A stretch of 64,000 bases of DNA, taken from NCBI GenBank assembly GCA_958496175.1, contig OY292275.1:23909001-23973000 (forward strand), read 5' to 3'. Source of the DNA: Sisyra terminalis. Lineage: Eukaryota > Arthropoda > Insecta > Neuroptera > Sisyridae. Shown here piece after piece: positions 10,205 through 23,300 of the stretch. The translations under genes and the position numbers were made by a program. How positions within the stretch are numbered: the stretch's first letter is position 1; each line of letters opens with the position of its first letter. The notes beneath the pieces are model-generated. The model did no database searches and was not told the origin of the DNA. It saw nothing but the letters and a program-made list of their open reading frames with translations.

Positions 10205-12965
10205 AATGAACAGTTCAACCACGCAGGTTTGATCCTGCCTTTGGTCAGGAAACAAAATTCATCGACACAATAATCAATTTATGCATAACGTTAAAAAATG
10301 GCAAAAGAAGCTATGAAAATAACCATAGAATTATTATTCTCTTAGTAAAAGTAATATTTCTTTTATGACTTTTATCATTTCAAATTTCATAATTATTTAG
10401 GTTTGCGAGGTTCAAACAAAGGTTTGTATACTTTATGATGAATTTATCTTATAATATGTTTTTATAAGAGAAAATGAATTGTTTTTCGAATTATATAATT
10501 TCTTAACTCATTGAAATTCATTGACTTTTATACCAAATACGCTTGAATGATAATTTATAGATGTACCATATAACGTATAGGTATGTCTATAGAAATAAAT
10601 TATATTCCTACCATAGTTATTGCACATTAATGCCACTCACAGATAATTTTCATTTGGACTCATTTTAAACAGGAACTTGCTTCAACCATGAAAATCAGTA
10701 TAGCAGAAAAACAATTGAATTTACCCTACACATTTTGAATTAATTCTTCTAAAATGATAAACTCTTTGTTATTTACATAATTTATTATTTTCTTAGTACA
10801 GTTAATATGCATACTTACCTAAGAAGATATTAATATTCCTTTCTATTCAATTTCATGACAATCAAACTCCCAACCGCTGAAAATCAATGAGTCGAAATGA
10901 TTCCTATGCTTTAGTAGGTAATAGAATAGATGTTGAAGTAGGTAATATTGTGACACAACCACTTAACTACCTTTTATTGTCCTATAAGTAGTTAATACTG
11001 AATTTGATGTACTCGTAATATAATTGAGCTTTCAATAATCAATATCAAATTCAATCAACAGAACTATTTAATAAAAAGATGATTTTATCTCAACAATTCT
11101 TGTTCAGATTTAATTGAAAATATTTGTACTTTCATTATTACATGAAGTTTGTTTACGTTTGCTACAACTTCGAAGAACAATAAAGTAAAAATTGTTTAAA
11201 TTAAATACTTTAGTCTTTAACTAATAACAGGAACAATTGAAAAGAAAGTTATTCCGGTAAACTATATTCACTCATTTTTCCTTTTAAAACTTCTACAAAG
11301 GTATTTTTTTTCGATTATAAATAAATCAATGGGTATTTTCGATCAATAATTGGGGAGAAATATATTACGTTGTTGAAAGTTATCAAGAGAAAAACTTAAA
11401 GAATTTAAATTTGTGTAATAAATCTTTGTCCATCGTAAGTAACAATGTTAATTTTAAAAAGTACAAAGATATATATAAAAAAATAAAAACATTAAATTTC
11501 TTTAAAAAAAATAAAACACAATCCCGAAGTAAATCCCGAAAATATAGCTGGAGATATTGCAAGCTTGGAACGACTAAAGCGGATCTATGAACACATAAAC
11601 ATATCGTATATGTCACAGAAACAAACGACAAACACAAAGCTTTCTCAAAAAAAAAAAAAGAAAGAAAGAAAAAAGCAAGTTATAAACTCTTCTAAACAAT
11701 TGAAAACAGGTGATGGAATAAGAAAAAGCTTGAAAATTTCATGTTATTTCATCTTCTAATGGTTTGCTTTTTAAAAATGTTGACATTGAAATTTTATGCT
11801 GAGCCATTAAAATAATCGAGCAATCTGCTGATATACCATTTATTCCTTTTTAAGTTTTACACTGTTACATGTTAGAAATAAATAATTTTAGTGTCTAAAA
11901 AACATAAAATAAAAACGAGCAACGTGGAGGTATCCTTGCAACCAACTATGTAAATCGGAACCCTTTTTTCAATATAATATATAAGTACTAGGTCGACCGA
12001 AACCAAGTTCAAATTAGCGTTTTTTTTTTCTAAATCATGGAGTTCTAAATTCAAGGTATGATACTAAATGCGTTGGAAAAACAAAACTTATTTAATTCAC
12101 CTAGTTAAAATTTCCCAACATTTTACGAACGTATGACGTTAAAAAAGAAATAACAATTGAAATTGATCGTTATATTAGTCAAAACTCATACCGGCAAATA
12201 GTGAAAATATACATTAAAAGACGGTGCAACATTTTTTTTTAATTTCTTGTTTTTCGTGAAAAATTGTGTTTTTCCATGTAAGACAATTTTACAGATAAAC
12301 TTAAAAAAACAAAGCTCTATTGAATTACAAATTTTCATCAAAAGCGTTAGTCTTTTTCAGAAACCAAAACACATACATATATTCATACAAGAATAACTCG
12401 TTTAATTTATAAGGCTCTTCATTTAATAACTCGTTTCTAGTAGTCCTAGAGGTAATAACAAATTTTCTTTGGTCATTTCAAAGGTTTATAAAAATTCACG
12501 TAGTACATCCTTTATACTTGCTGAACGTTACAAGTCACTTCTGTCAATCCCCTGCGACAGGAATAAACTACCCCAAATAAAGTGCTTTCTCTTGAACCTA
12601 CAGGCTATCATACAGTTATCTTATTTCGTCATGCAAGAATAAATTTTTCGTTCAGACAAATTGTTAGGGGTGGAATTTCCTTGTGGTATTTTCTGTTATA
12701 GAAGTGATTTGTAACTTTCAGTAGGTACAGAGGATGTATGATTATAATGTTCATGACTTTTAAAATGAATAAAGAAAATTGTTAGCTTGCCCTTGGTCAT
12801 ACTGGCATTCAAATTAGGTAAATTTTTGTTGGCGATTTATGTCAATGGTTAAGTGATATATATTTCCCAAACATACCCTTCTGTAATAAATAAAATATAT
12901 AAAAAAACTGTCCCGTTAATGAGCTTATACCATTCTTTTTGCTTAACTAAACAAATAATCTGATT
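10205..12965. other. No recognised feature
   Basis: Long AT-rich stretch without a supportable gene. ORFs near 11.4-12.1 kb are low-complexity (Lys/Phe-rich, running through A- and T-tracts at 11649-11672 and 12229-12240). Confidence 0.4.
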
Positions 12966-13500
12966 TGTAGCTAGAGCTGCCCGAAAAAAGTACCTTAGTT
13001 ACTTCAAAGTATCTTAGTTACTTAAGCTACAAAGTATCTTAGCTAAAGTATCTAAGGTATTGTATCTTAGTTCCTTTGTTTTTTTGTCAAAAAGTAATTA
13101 GTGTCTTTGATATTTTTTGAAAGGAACTGAATCTTTTAACTCAAAAATTATACTAAATTATACTAAATATATACAAAAAATAAATATACTAAAAAGTAAT
13201 TTAGATACCAATATACCAAAAGATTAGATAGAAAGATTAGAGTTCAAGTTATACTTCTTAAATATTAATCTACTATCTTTTTAAAAGACTATTAACAATT
13301 TAACAGTGTTAACAGGGGATTAGACATACATACTTTCCTTTTTCCTAAATTAGTAAAGATAAGAAATATATTACCTGACTATTTAACAGCTTAATCTAAA
13401 ACCCAACGAAATTTAGTACAGATATAATACATATGCATTTATAGAGTAACTATAAAGTTATCTTTTTAAATATCTGAAAAAGTAATTTAAGATAGGTAAC
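12966..13500 (+). repeat. Dispersed element rich in AGTATCTTAGTTACTT words, copy 1
   Basis: It starts AGAGCTGCCCGAAAAAAGTA and runs through repeated AAGTATCTTAGTTACTT-like words (12985-13070). It continues through a stretch with AGATTAGA, CATACTTTCCTTTTTCCTAA and AGTAAAGATAAGAAA that is shared in order with 55.43-55.81 kb. Reiterated pentamer-like TIR-proximal words after a CAGAGCTG-type start suggest a hAT-like non-autonomous element, but the second terminus was not identified. Confidence 0.6.
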
Positions 13501-13593
13501 TATTTATTAAATTCAAATTTTTTAACAGTTACAAGATACCCAAACTAACCTAGAAAAATCAGTTATTAAAAGTTAACTTTAAACATTGATCAA

Positions 13594-13768
13594 GCCCCCT
13601 GTAGGTGGCTAAGTGGTCAAGGTGGCCGCTCCAAAACTGGTAGGTTTTGAGTTTAATCCTGGCATCGAACAAATTTTCCGTATTTCTAGATTAACGATTT
13701 TAATTAACCCTAGGGTCGTTTAAAACTTTGGCAGTAATAAAGAGAAGATAAATAACAATAACAAAAAA
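13594..13768 (+). repeat. tRNA-derived SINE, near full length
   Basis: The head (GTGGCTAAGTGGTCAAGG, CCGCTCCAAAACTGGTAGG and a degenerate B box) is followed by ATCGAACAAATTTTCCGTAT, ATTTCTAGATTAACG, an AACCCTAGGGTCG motif, and a tail ending AAGATAAATAACAATAACA. The same module order is seen in the copies at 25.2, 34.6, 46.4, 51.8 and 55.1 kb. Length about 175 bp. Confidence 0.88.
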
Positions 13769-13874
13769 AGCATTGATCAAAAAGTTAATCAAGTATACAA
13801 GGTGTCCCTAGCTAGTTAATAGTTTATGTTTGCTTTACATGGCAAATATACCTATAATCTACTATAATATTTAT

Positions 13875-14020
13875 CATGTGACTCATAACATATCAGTTAC
13901 GGAGCGGTCTAATACTACTTGATGACCACTGAGGAAGATTGCATAGTAATCGAAATACGTACTTGGGCAATAAGTCAATAATACGTTTGTGTTTTTGTCC
14001 AAATTAAATTACATAAGTAA
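13875..14020 (+). repeat. Penelope-like terminal repeat with hammerhead-like motif, family 2
   Basis: Contains CCACTGAGGAAGATTGCA...AATCGAAATACG (13927-13960). CTGAGGA matches the CTGANGA strand, GATT/AATC forms a 4-bp stem II after one extra A, and GAAA follows. The surrounding 140 bp is shared with 17.2 kb (opposite strand) and with both arms of the palindrome at 38.7-39.07 kb. Stem III is not convincing in this copy. Confidence 0.55.
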
Positions 14021-15690
14021 AATCACAATATTTTTTAATATTGTTAATATTAATATAATTTTAATAATATATTACTTAAACAGTATTTTATTAAGTCTTA
14101 TATATTTCATGAATGTACTTTTATCTCATAAAAATCTGTAAAAAATGTAGAACGTTGCAGAAGACCTTATGAAAACTTTTGGTAACAAATTTCCATGAAT
14201 TATTTTTGTACCTTTCTTATTGAATCCAAAGTAAAAATAAAATTCTATTTTTGATTTCATCTTTTAAAGATTGACATAGCTAAATTGTTCAACTGGCAAA
14301 AATTCTTTTAATAGACGAATAAATCCAAATCCCACGTCCGTGATCATAAGTCCTGATTTCTGAGTGATGCATGAGATATAACTTGAATTTGTGTAGTCTA
14401 AGAGCAAAAACACATAAGAGATGTTTTACGATTCAAATAAACTTATTCAGCGTATTATATTACTGCAAAGGAAGAAAAGCTTCACGAAATTTCCTTTTTG
14501 TGCTAAAATTTTATTCCAGTTGTTGTTGATAAATAATTATGATATCCATCCTTTTTATTCTGGAATATTTTACATTAGTGTGGAGTATATATTAGTGAGT
14601 AGTTTATATATATGGTATTTGTATATTGGAGAAATTTATATGTATTAGACATACCTAATAAATAGTAAGTCAATCAATTAAATAAAGTAGATAATAGCTA
14701 CTAAAGACGTGTGCACAATTATCAGTGTATATTCAATTTATTTCAAGCAGAAGCATGTTAAAATTTTACAAACCCATATCTTTATTTTACTTTTTTCAAT
14801 TTATTTCTTTATTTTTATTGTGTCAGTGAGGTCAGATTTTAAGCTTTTGTTAAAGAAATATTCCTTAGTACTATATAACATTACATTTTAAAAGAACTTC
14901 AGTTTTCAAATAAAGATCTTAATGGTTTAACGTAACATTTCAAGTCGGTATAAATAGTTTTTGCTTTTACAAAATGATTATATATACAGAATGTTAAAAA
15001 AATATTTTATTTTGTAGAAGAAAAACACTCACCGTTTTTACAAAGGAATTTTCTTAGAGTAAAATACTCATTCCAAACACAAATTGCTTGCGTTAAATTG
15101 TAATACTTTGATTCCTACGCTTTGATATTTAATATTTTGTAAAATATGTTCGTAAATACATAATTTCGTAAAATTCAGTTATAGAACTATATAAAGGTGT
15201 GTAAATATTTCTCTGCTGTATATTTATGTTTACCTAAAGAAATATATTTAACGAACTGGAAATTACAATTTTACACATTTAAAAACCGTACCTTAACATC
15301 ACAATTTTTTATATAGAATATTTGAAATTCTTTTTTAAAAATAAGATTTTAAAAAATGTAATCTTTAATTATGAAATCTTTGCATACGAAATAAAGAAGT
15401 CTACCTTTATGTGTATTATGCATATAAGTATAATGTGCATATCTATCTATAACAAATTGCATTATAGAAGAGCAGATATATAGGATAGCGTTTATTTAAA
15501 CAGTACTAATTAAAATATTGGACTATAAAAATATTAAACTTTAATTAATTATTAGAAGACTCGTTGAACTTTGCACCTTCTTTAATTGATTTGTGAAAAT
15601 TGATTTAGTAATATCGATAATATTTCCGCACTTTTGAAGTTGTACTTCTTTAGCGGCGTTATGAAAAAATGGTCTGACTAATGCTTAATA
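14021..15690. other. No recognised feature
   Basis: AT-rich DNA; ORFs at 14.42-14.89 kb are Ile/Tyr/Phe-rich and carry no domain signal. Confidence 0.4.
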
Positions 15691-15714
15691 AAATATAACA
15701 CCATTACTACAGTA

Positions 15715-15900
15715 AGAAGTTGCTTGCAATGGTTAGCGAGACCGAAACTGGCCCATTTTGGAAACGATTTTGATAGTGCTAAAAACGCAGTCCACTAACT
15801 GGATTCAACCAATATCCTTATGGACAAATTATATATTTGACACAATAAAATACCACCTGACGATGACAGCTAGCCACTGTTGAAACACGTTGTGAAAAAA
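15715..15900 (+). repeat. Hammerhead-like repeat, family 3
   Basis: At 15850-15895 the order is: stem I strand CAC (15854-15856), CTGACGA (15857-15863), one extra T, GACAG (15865-15869), a 7-nt loop, CTGTT (15877-15881), GAAAC (15882-15886), a two-base-pair stem III (AC with GT), T at the cleavage position (15891), then GTG (15892-15894) that re-pairs with CAC. An A-run follows. A second, weaker hairpin-plus-GAAAC (GGTtagcgagACCGAAAC) lies about 130 bp upstream at 15731-15749. This fits a type I hammerhead with minimal stem III. Activity is unproven, and stem I is only 3 bp. Confidence 0.5.
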
Positions 15901-17184
15901 AAATACTATTTACTCATAAGACATAAATAATAATTCATTAAATAATGCAGGTATAATTGTATGTAATGGAATTGTATAATTAAATATATAGATTAATCGT
16001 TGTCCATAAGTTCAGCTTATTCTATTCTCATTTATAACGGCTCAACTATAGATTGGCAGTGCCACTATTTTAAAATTGAATTAAACAATTGATTGAAATT
16101 TTATGTAGAGCTCCTATTTAAATAGCGTTTGTCCTATAATGAAAGACTTATTATCTACTATTTTTTAAGGTAATTTTTAGACTTTTAGAGATTTGTTTAT
16201 GTAATATTACAGTTTTATTTCTATAATCAAAAGTAGAAAAATTTAATGACGTAATGTACAGAAATGAATTGCGTCTAAATATATTACTTACAAATCTATT
16301 ATGATTGATCAAATTGATTATATCAATAAGGTATAAAAGCTAAAAATTAATGTGAAGTTTACTATTTGCATATTATTAACATTCAGTTAGAATTATCAAA
16401 AGAAATAAAAAATGTTATTGCTTATTCAAATTAGACAATTTTATCCGAATCGAAGCAGAAACTTAAAATGACTACGAAATAGTTCTAAAGTGTGCGAATA
16501 ATTTAAATTATATATTGATTTACAAACACATTTATGAAAACACGTATGTATAAATCGAGTGTAGACCTTCAACATCAACTATTAAAGACATTTGTGTTCT
16601 TAAGCGATTGTGTAGATCACTTCAATTATAAAGCAAATGAATTTTACAAATGAAATACAATTGCTGAAATATACTAACTATAGAAATCCTCCGTAAGAAC
16701 TACGGCGATTATCACGATTTTCACTATATTCTGAGAGCATTATTGACCAGTGCATCGAATTTTACGCTCATTGTAGATAATCCTCAAGCTAATCCTATAA
16801 ATGCTTTAATCATGGTACAGTATAAGTATCAAGAAATGCGTTTGATCTGTGATAAAACTAATTTAACAACTTTGATAGGTAGAAACTACCCGTATACTAC
16901 TGAATCAATATTACTTTAATATTTTCTTAAATCAACATTAACTTTTGAAAGTTATTAATATTTATAGATACTTATAACAAGCTTCTTTTTCTTAATAGAA
17001 AAATCTTGTTTTTTTAAAAAATTTCAATTTTTTTTCAATATTTTCATTTTAAAATATATTCTTTGAAGAAACACGTACGAGGATCAGTTTGAAATATGTT
17101 ATCACTTATTGTTTATACAAGATATAAAATATAAAATGAATTGTAGTCTTATTTTTGTAATATAATTTATAAAAGTAAACTATA
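15901..17184. other. No recognised feature
   Basis: AT-rich DNA without coding signal or shared repeats. Confidence 0.4.
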
Positions 17185-17325
17185 AACTTAGATTTGAACA
17201 AAAGTTTAAACAAATGTTTTACTGACGTATTGCCCAATGCGTATTTATTACTTACCAATTATCCTCAGTGGTCATCAAGTAGTATTGGATCGCTTCGTAA
17301 GTGTTATGTGATAAGTGACAAAAAA
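17185..17325 (-). repeat. Penelope-like terminal repeat, family 2, decayed copy
   Basis: The minus strand reads CCACTGAGGATAATTGG...ATACGCATTGGGCAATACGTCAGT. This matches the 13.9 kb copy and the 38.7-39.07 kb arms. CTGAGGA is kept, but the GAAA box is mutated, so any ribozyme would be dead. It lies in opposite orientation to the 13.9 kb copy. Confidence 0.6.
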
Positions 17326-17872
17326 TTAATTTGATATCACTTAGTTACGAAAGACTACAGTATCTTACAGTCATGAAAAATTAAGTTACTAAGTTATTGC
17401 AAATAAACTTAATTTCACTTTTGATTAATTTTGACGCTCACAAGTATATCAAAATCAAAGGGGTATTTCCACTAGTAAGTATGCACGATTAGAGTGAACG
17501 TGCTCCATAAGTTCCATGTTAAATTTAAATTTTCATTTCTCCTCAATTTGCCTAGTGAATGTACTCTTTCCACAGCATATTTTTGTATAAAATATAATCT
17601 TTCCTCTCTAAGTTGGTATATGGTACATAGTGGAATGTACATATGAATTGCATTTATTACATTTCTGACCGACTTATGATCAGGTTTAATCCAGCCCTAT
17701 CGCTCAGTAGGTATTTCTCCTTGATAAAGTATAATTGGTAAAAAGCCGGTCTAATACAGCACAAATATAAGAAAATAATCGAAAATTGGTATTAAATGTT
17801 TTTCTCTATCAAATATAATATTTTCTTAAACACTTTTTCTTCAGTCCAGATTTTAGGCACTTGACAATAGTC

Positions 17873-17922
17873 AAGCAAAGATGGGTATCGTAATAACGTA
17901 ATAACGATACCCATCTTTGCTT
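17873..17922. repeat. Perfect 19-bp-arm hairpin
   Basis: AAGCAAAGATGGGTATCGT (17873-17891) is exactly complementary to ACGATACCCATCTTTGCTT (17904-17922) across a 12-nt loop (AATAACGTAATA). An adjacent CTTGAC/GTCAAG palindrome lies at about 17860-17875. The size would fit a small foldback or a palindrome made by template switching during repair; it is shorter than a typical pre-miRNA stem. Confidence 0.7.
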
Positions 17923-20689
17923 CGGTCCTCCAACAGTACTTCTTCCGTAATATTTGAAGAGTATTGTTCTTTTGGGCAGCCTTTTTTCTTTTATTCATTC
18001 TAAGGGTTTTTCCTTTGAATCTTATTTTCCTTCTTTTTTTAAATCATTTCAAATCTTTTTAGCTTAGTTCTTATAGCACTGTTTCTTATTTTATTCAAAT
18101 TTTGTGCAACCTTTACTCTTCTAAGAAACTTTAACTCTTATATTCGACGTTTTTATTTGTCGTCCCACAGCTTTCGAATAGAAGAACTACGACAGCTATC
18201 ACTTTATAAAATTTTATTTGTATCTCTTTTTGGGTTTACTTTTTGGTATAATGCTTAAATAAGGCCTTCACCAAGTTTGGTTTCCATGTTCTCAAAAGCA
18301 TAAGCCGCATAACTCCTGGATAATGCAGAATGTACAATAGATGTGTATCATATAGCTAATGAAAGTGGGCAAAAGGCAAGTTTCCGGCTTCCTAAACCCG
18401 GATTTTTCGGCAAAAAAGACAGTTCCAACAGAAAACCTGATCTTGTCAGTCTATAGGTTGAGCTAATGATTTGTATATACTTGAAGTACTCAAACCTCTG
18501 AAATCTTACATTCACAAATCTTAACATTGGAAATGTATATAAATATATTTATGCACTTCATCCTTCACATTCATCACTTCATCAGCATGGCACATCGACA
18601 TTAAGCCGGTAAATGAGTTAAATTTTAGCACTTAAAATTCTGTACATTCAACCTTTTCGGATTTAGATAGAAAAAAAAACTTGAATAAAATTAGAACCGA
18701 GATTAAATGTACTACTAAATGTACTAAAGACTAAAAATTTTCATGTTGATTCGGCTCTTAATTTATAAGTACATACATTTTATTTTATGTAATAAACTTT
18801 GGTCAAAATTGTAGTAAACGTTTAGTTGGACTAAAAACATTACAATTAGTTTACAATATTTTTTTTATAATATTTGTAGAATATTCCTAAGTTAATATTT
18901 AATTGCAAAATCTTAATGGAAAACTTCATTAATTTCATGAGACCCAAATTAAGTTAGAACCTGATTTTGGGAGCAAAATTAAAACCTTTTGTGAAAAAAA
19001 CTAGCAAAACTTTTTGAAACTCGATCTTTATGTGACAAAAAACTATTTCCATTCAAATAATTATATTTTAAGAAAAAACCATTCCTTTCATTTACAGTCT
19101 TTTATTAAGGATTGTGCCTAATGATTCATAACTTAAAAATGAGCAAATTTAAAGTCAACCCTTTTAGCTTAAATTTTAATTAAATCAAGATAATTAAAAT
19201 GATAATTTGCTTAATTTTGTTTTTCTTTGTAATTCGCTAATTTTTAATATCAAATTTTTATAGTCGGTGAGATGAAACTTTTTTTGTAAAAATATTAAAT
19301 AAATATGGTGTTTTTAACTATCTGCTTAAAATGTGGTTAGGTTCTATACAAGTTTTGTTTAATTTACGAAAATTAGATTCAGGACCAGTGGGGAAATATG
19401 GTTATATAGTGGGAAGCTCTACTTACTTAAAATTTTCCGAGTGGGTATTGTACCCACTCGGGTTTTGACGACAAATTACCAACATCACCAGATATGGGAA
19501 TTATCGCGTCGCTCGGAAAATCCATGTCAAAGTTCATTTTATTTTCTTCATATTTTAGTAAAAATTATATGTGGGTCTCTTTGTTGTATTAAGAGTCTTT
19601 GTCCAATATGAGTCAATACCAATTATTACGATTACCTATTGAGAAGGGCAACTGTGTAAAATTAAAATTCACTTAATGGACTACGTTGTTTTTAAGCATA
19701 CCTTAATTATTTATTGAGTGTTAAAATTTAATGCGACGAACCCAATGCTAACCTTTGCATTTATCATTTATCCCTAGAAAGTTGTAAACTTATATGTTTT
19801 GTCCTTATATACATTTTTTTGAAGGACAACCTTCCTTTTCCCAAAACTGCCCACTGAAGCCTTATACAATTAGATATCGGTCCTTATAAAAAGTTATCTT
19901 TCTATTTAAACATTCTTCCAAAATGATTCTCTGGCTTAACAATATTATGAAAAAAATTATAACATTAACATTACATTAAAACATTAAAATTAATACAACA
20001 CATATTTGAATTTGATTTTTTTAGTGTATAAAATAACAGAGATATGTCTTTATTTGCATCTCGTAAGAAATGTGAGTTTTTATAAAAGTAGAATTTTATG
20101 TTTCTTGGTTTGTAAGGGATTCTATTATCCAATAATTTCAATTTAAAAGCGTTCGTGTTGGGCACCAGCTGTTAACGGAAAGAAGAGAAAAACGTTTTGT
20201 TCATTCTTAAATAGAAAAGAATATAAGCATAGCAGAGTTGAAACAAACAAAAACTATAAGAAAACATTTTACAAAAGACACGCAGAAAAGTAAATGTATA
20301 AGTTTTGTTTTATTATTCAATGAAGGTAAGTAAAAGTTTTCAATTTGTAAAACATTCTTAAAGAAAACAGTTTCATTTAGAATTCTACAAGGAAACCTTT
20401 TAAATCTTTACAATTTTTTCCCTTTCAAAAAGTTAATTAACTCTATTCAGTTTGTGTTTTAGTCGACTTACAAATACCATCAAATGTTTTTACTTTAAAT
20501 TATAACTTGCTACTTCTTTGTATAGGAATATACAAAAAATGTAAGTACAACTCTTTAGTTAAATGATTTTAAGTCTGATGGATCTTTTTTCTGACAATGA
20601 ACATTACTCTATTGACTTCCTCTATAATAATTAAAGGTGCATTTTCCCAAAATGTCCTCAAATAATGTGTGTATTTCCTTGTTTATAGT
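17923..20689. other. No recognised feature
   Basis: AT-rich stretch. Short CTTCATC/CATTCATC-like words recur at 18555-18590. The words GAGTGGGTA and TACCCACTCG form a small palindrome near 19440-19461. No gene is supportable. Confidence 0.4.
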
Positions 20690-20885
20690 TTAGACAACAA
20701 GTAACCCTTGCATTTCTACCATAATTTTTGTTGTCAATTATTTTTCCTCTTATTTCAAAAATCCTCAAAAAACAAAATAGAACATCATTCTTCTCATTCT
20801 GCTTGACCACCCCTCCTTTATTTATTTTCTTGGTGTAATGAACACACAGCAGAACGCTCGATGCAAAGTAGGGGGAATCAGAATG
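20690..20885 (-). repeat. LTR-retrotransposon 3' boundary fragment (internal end, polypurine tract, start of LTR)
   Basis: On the minus strand the internal segment GCATCGAGCGTTCTGCTGTG is followed by AATAAAGGAGGGG (polypurine-like) and then TGGTCAAGCAGAATGAG (from 20819 downward). The same order occurs at 23687-23745, so this is the same family. The LTR itself fades out before its 3' end. Confidence 0.55.
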
Positions 20886-21819
20886 CATTATCCTCCTCCT
20901 CCTTGATTCATTACTAAGACACCTTATTTTAACCAATTTCTAAATTTTAAAATCGTCTAATCAATTATTTACTTTAGGAACTACTATTCAAATGCAAAGA
21001 TTACATAAAACTGGCACTTTATCACTCCATTGATGGAAATTATTTTTTTTTTGGATATTAGGAAAACAAATACAAAATTTCACCCTCCCCGAAGAAAAAT
21101 CTATATTCATGCGTAGCTATTTCAATAAAATTCTTTAGGGGATTTAAAAATAATATGGAATACGTTCTATAGGCTATATAAAAACAAGATATGCAATAAA
21201 AATATTCATCACCTGTAAGGAAATTTCAACAGACTTTTTTTTGTCTTTATTTTTTTAGACATTGTTACAAAAATGGGAGTCAACTGTTGGTTTTCATATA
21301 ACGACGTGTAACTTGGCTCGTATCTTGTACGTAATATTTAAGTTTTATTATTCTCTTTGATTTTTAGCTTTATGCAGTAGTTCTCCCCAATGAAATAGCA
21401 TTTGTCGGAGCTTAATGGTTTAAGAATGAAAACGGGACATAGAGATCATAAACCAGCTTCATCTATGTTCCTACTGTTGATCCCTTTGGATGTTAAAACT
21501 TCGATAAGGTGAATTGTAAATTTATAATGTTTTATTAAGATAACAATGACAACTTTATAGTTCCGTCTACTGTTTTATAGAAATTCTAAACGAAATTAAA
21601 ATTTTTAAAAATCAAACAAATAGAACCTTTTGCTTAATACTTCTCCATTTAACAAAATCGAAAAATAATGATTAACGCTACAAAAAAGATATAATTATTT
21701 AAAGCCAAAATTTTCATGAAATTTTCAAAACTTTATAAAAATTAAAAGTTATATTTAGCACAATTGATTTAAATACCAAAGAAAATTTACTAAATATAAG
21801 ATTATACAGCTTTTAGAAA
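20886..21819. other. No recognised feature
   Basis: AT-rich spacer with no coding signal. Confidence 0.4.
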
Positions 21820-22345
21820 TTATCATCACCTGGGTTCCATTCCATCAAGGAATCACCGGTAACAAAAGGGTGGATAAGAACGCTAAATGAGCGACTACAA
21901 AAGTACCGATCTTAATTTGGCGATTCAAACCTCAACGAAAGATTGGAAAAAAAATTATCAAACACCATGTAGAAGAAAATGGAACAATGAACAAAATTCA
22001 AAACCATCAAGATTAAGCCGAATCCAGTTCACCATCTAGGAAATGAACCTTCAGCCTACCAATAGAAAGGACTAATCACTGTGGTTTAGGTTAAGAATAG
22101 GTCACACTGTTTCCTCTCATAGCTTTTTACTAAATAAAGTAGAGCTTATACGGTACTTTAAATGTGGTAACATATTAATACTGTCGGTCCATCATGCTAT
22201 CGTTTTATGTCCAGTAATGTGTCATTCAAGAATGACTGTAGGATTACACAGAGAAATGTACTAGGTGCTGAACTACACAAATTATCTCAAACCTATGAGG
22301 CAAACCCTTGAAGCAATTACCTTACTGGAAAAAGCAAAGCCATTG
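21820..22345 (+). pseudogene. LINE remnant: RNase H end and C-terminal region (I/Jockey superfamily)
   Basis: The plus strand reads ITWVPFHQGITGNKRVDKNA (about 21825-21885), the WVPSHxGIxGNExAD motif that ends the RNase H domain of I/R1/Jockey-type polymerases and related ORFs. About 200 bp later comes ERTNHCGL then RIGHTVSSHSFLLNK (about 22065-22135), the conserved LRIGHTRLTHSFLL block. After it a Cys-containing segment corresponds to the C-terminal zinc-like region. The reading frame is broken by several stops. RNase H normally removes RNA from the cDNA hybrid during retrotransposition. Confidence 0.85.
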
Positions 22346-23300
22346 TTATCTTGAATTAGTTACTAAGGATCCAGCTAGTCATTGCAATGTTAAAGAAACA
22401 TACATAAGAAAACAAACTCATACCCTAAAAAATCAAGAATTTTAATAGTAATTGAATTTTGCCAGTAAATTCATCAAATGAAGATTTAATATTTCATTTT
22501 GACATTACCTATCGAAAAGAAATTTCAAATATCAAAGTAAAAGAAAAACTTTATGATTTCTACTTTGCCTAGTAAGAGGCCATGGAAGAAAGCAGTGTAG
22601 TTTATTCTTAATATAAATCACAGTATCAACAAACTTATGTCCACATTTTACATAATCATTTTTAATTGTTAGCAAGAAAATGGAAACAAAAGAAAGTAAC
22701 TACATTAAACGCTATTGCAATAGAGTTTCTAGCGGATATAATTATTAGTATATGGATTTATATCCTCTTGTATCTACTTTTCCAGCTAATAACTAAAAAT
22801 TATAAACCACAGTCATCGGTCTTTTCCTGGTGGTAGGCTTTAAAAAGAGCGTATTTGTGAGTAATTATGCATAGTTCCACTATTTCAGCGATCGGAGATC
22901 CGGGATAAATTACCTCAAATGGGATAAAAGTAAAAATTTTGGGGATAATAAAAACGAAGAACTGAAATCGATTAAGAGCCTAAGATTGTATTAAGATTGC
23001 ACTTACATCAAAAAGCCCAAATTTTGAAGTTATTATATCAAAGATGATTTCTTCAAAACCTGAGGAGGGAAACTTTTTAATTAATTTTTATTTCATTACA
23101 AAGTTACTATTTTTCAAATTAAAATTGTCACGTTTTTAAAATGAGAAGATAATATCGACAAGCACAAAAAAATTTTTGAAATACTGGAGGAAAAATCTCT
23201 CCAACTACTGCACTGGTAGAGAATGTTAGTCCCTTTGAAAAGCTTAATAATACTATTACGTATTTAACTTTAATTTATATTTGGCGGATTTGTTTTGAGT
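22346..23300. other. No recognised feature
   Basis: AT-rich spacer between two transposon remnants; no coding signal. Confidence 0.4.

Noticed and set aside
11640..11700. Lys-rich ORF through an A-tract
   Set aside because: Pure composition effect of a poly-A/GAAA microsatellite.
13594..13680. Possible tRNA-Ser/Leu gene
   Set aside because: A and B box-like words are present, but acceptor and anticodon stems do not form and the same head recurs with a fixed non-tRNA tail, so it is a SINE.
17792..17998. 68-codon minus-strand frame spanning the perfect hairpin
   Set aside because: The frame runs through both arms of a palindrome, which argues against a conserved protein; no domain seen.
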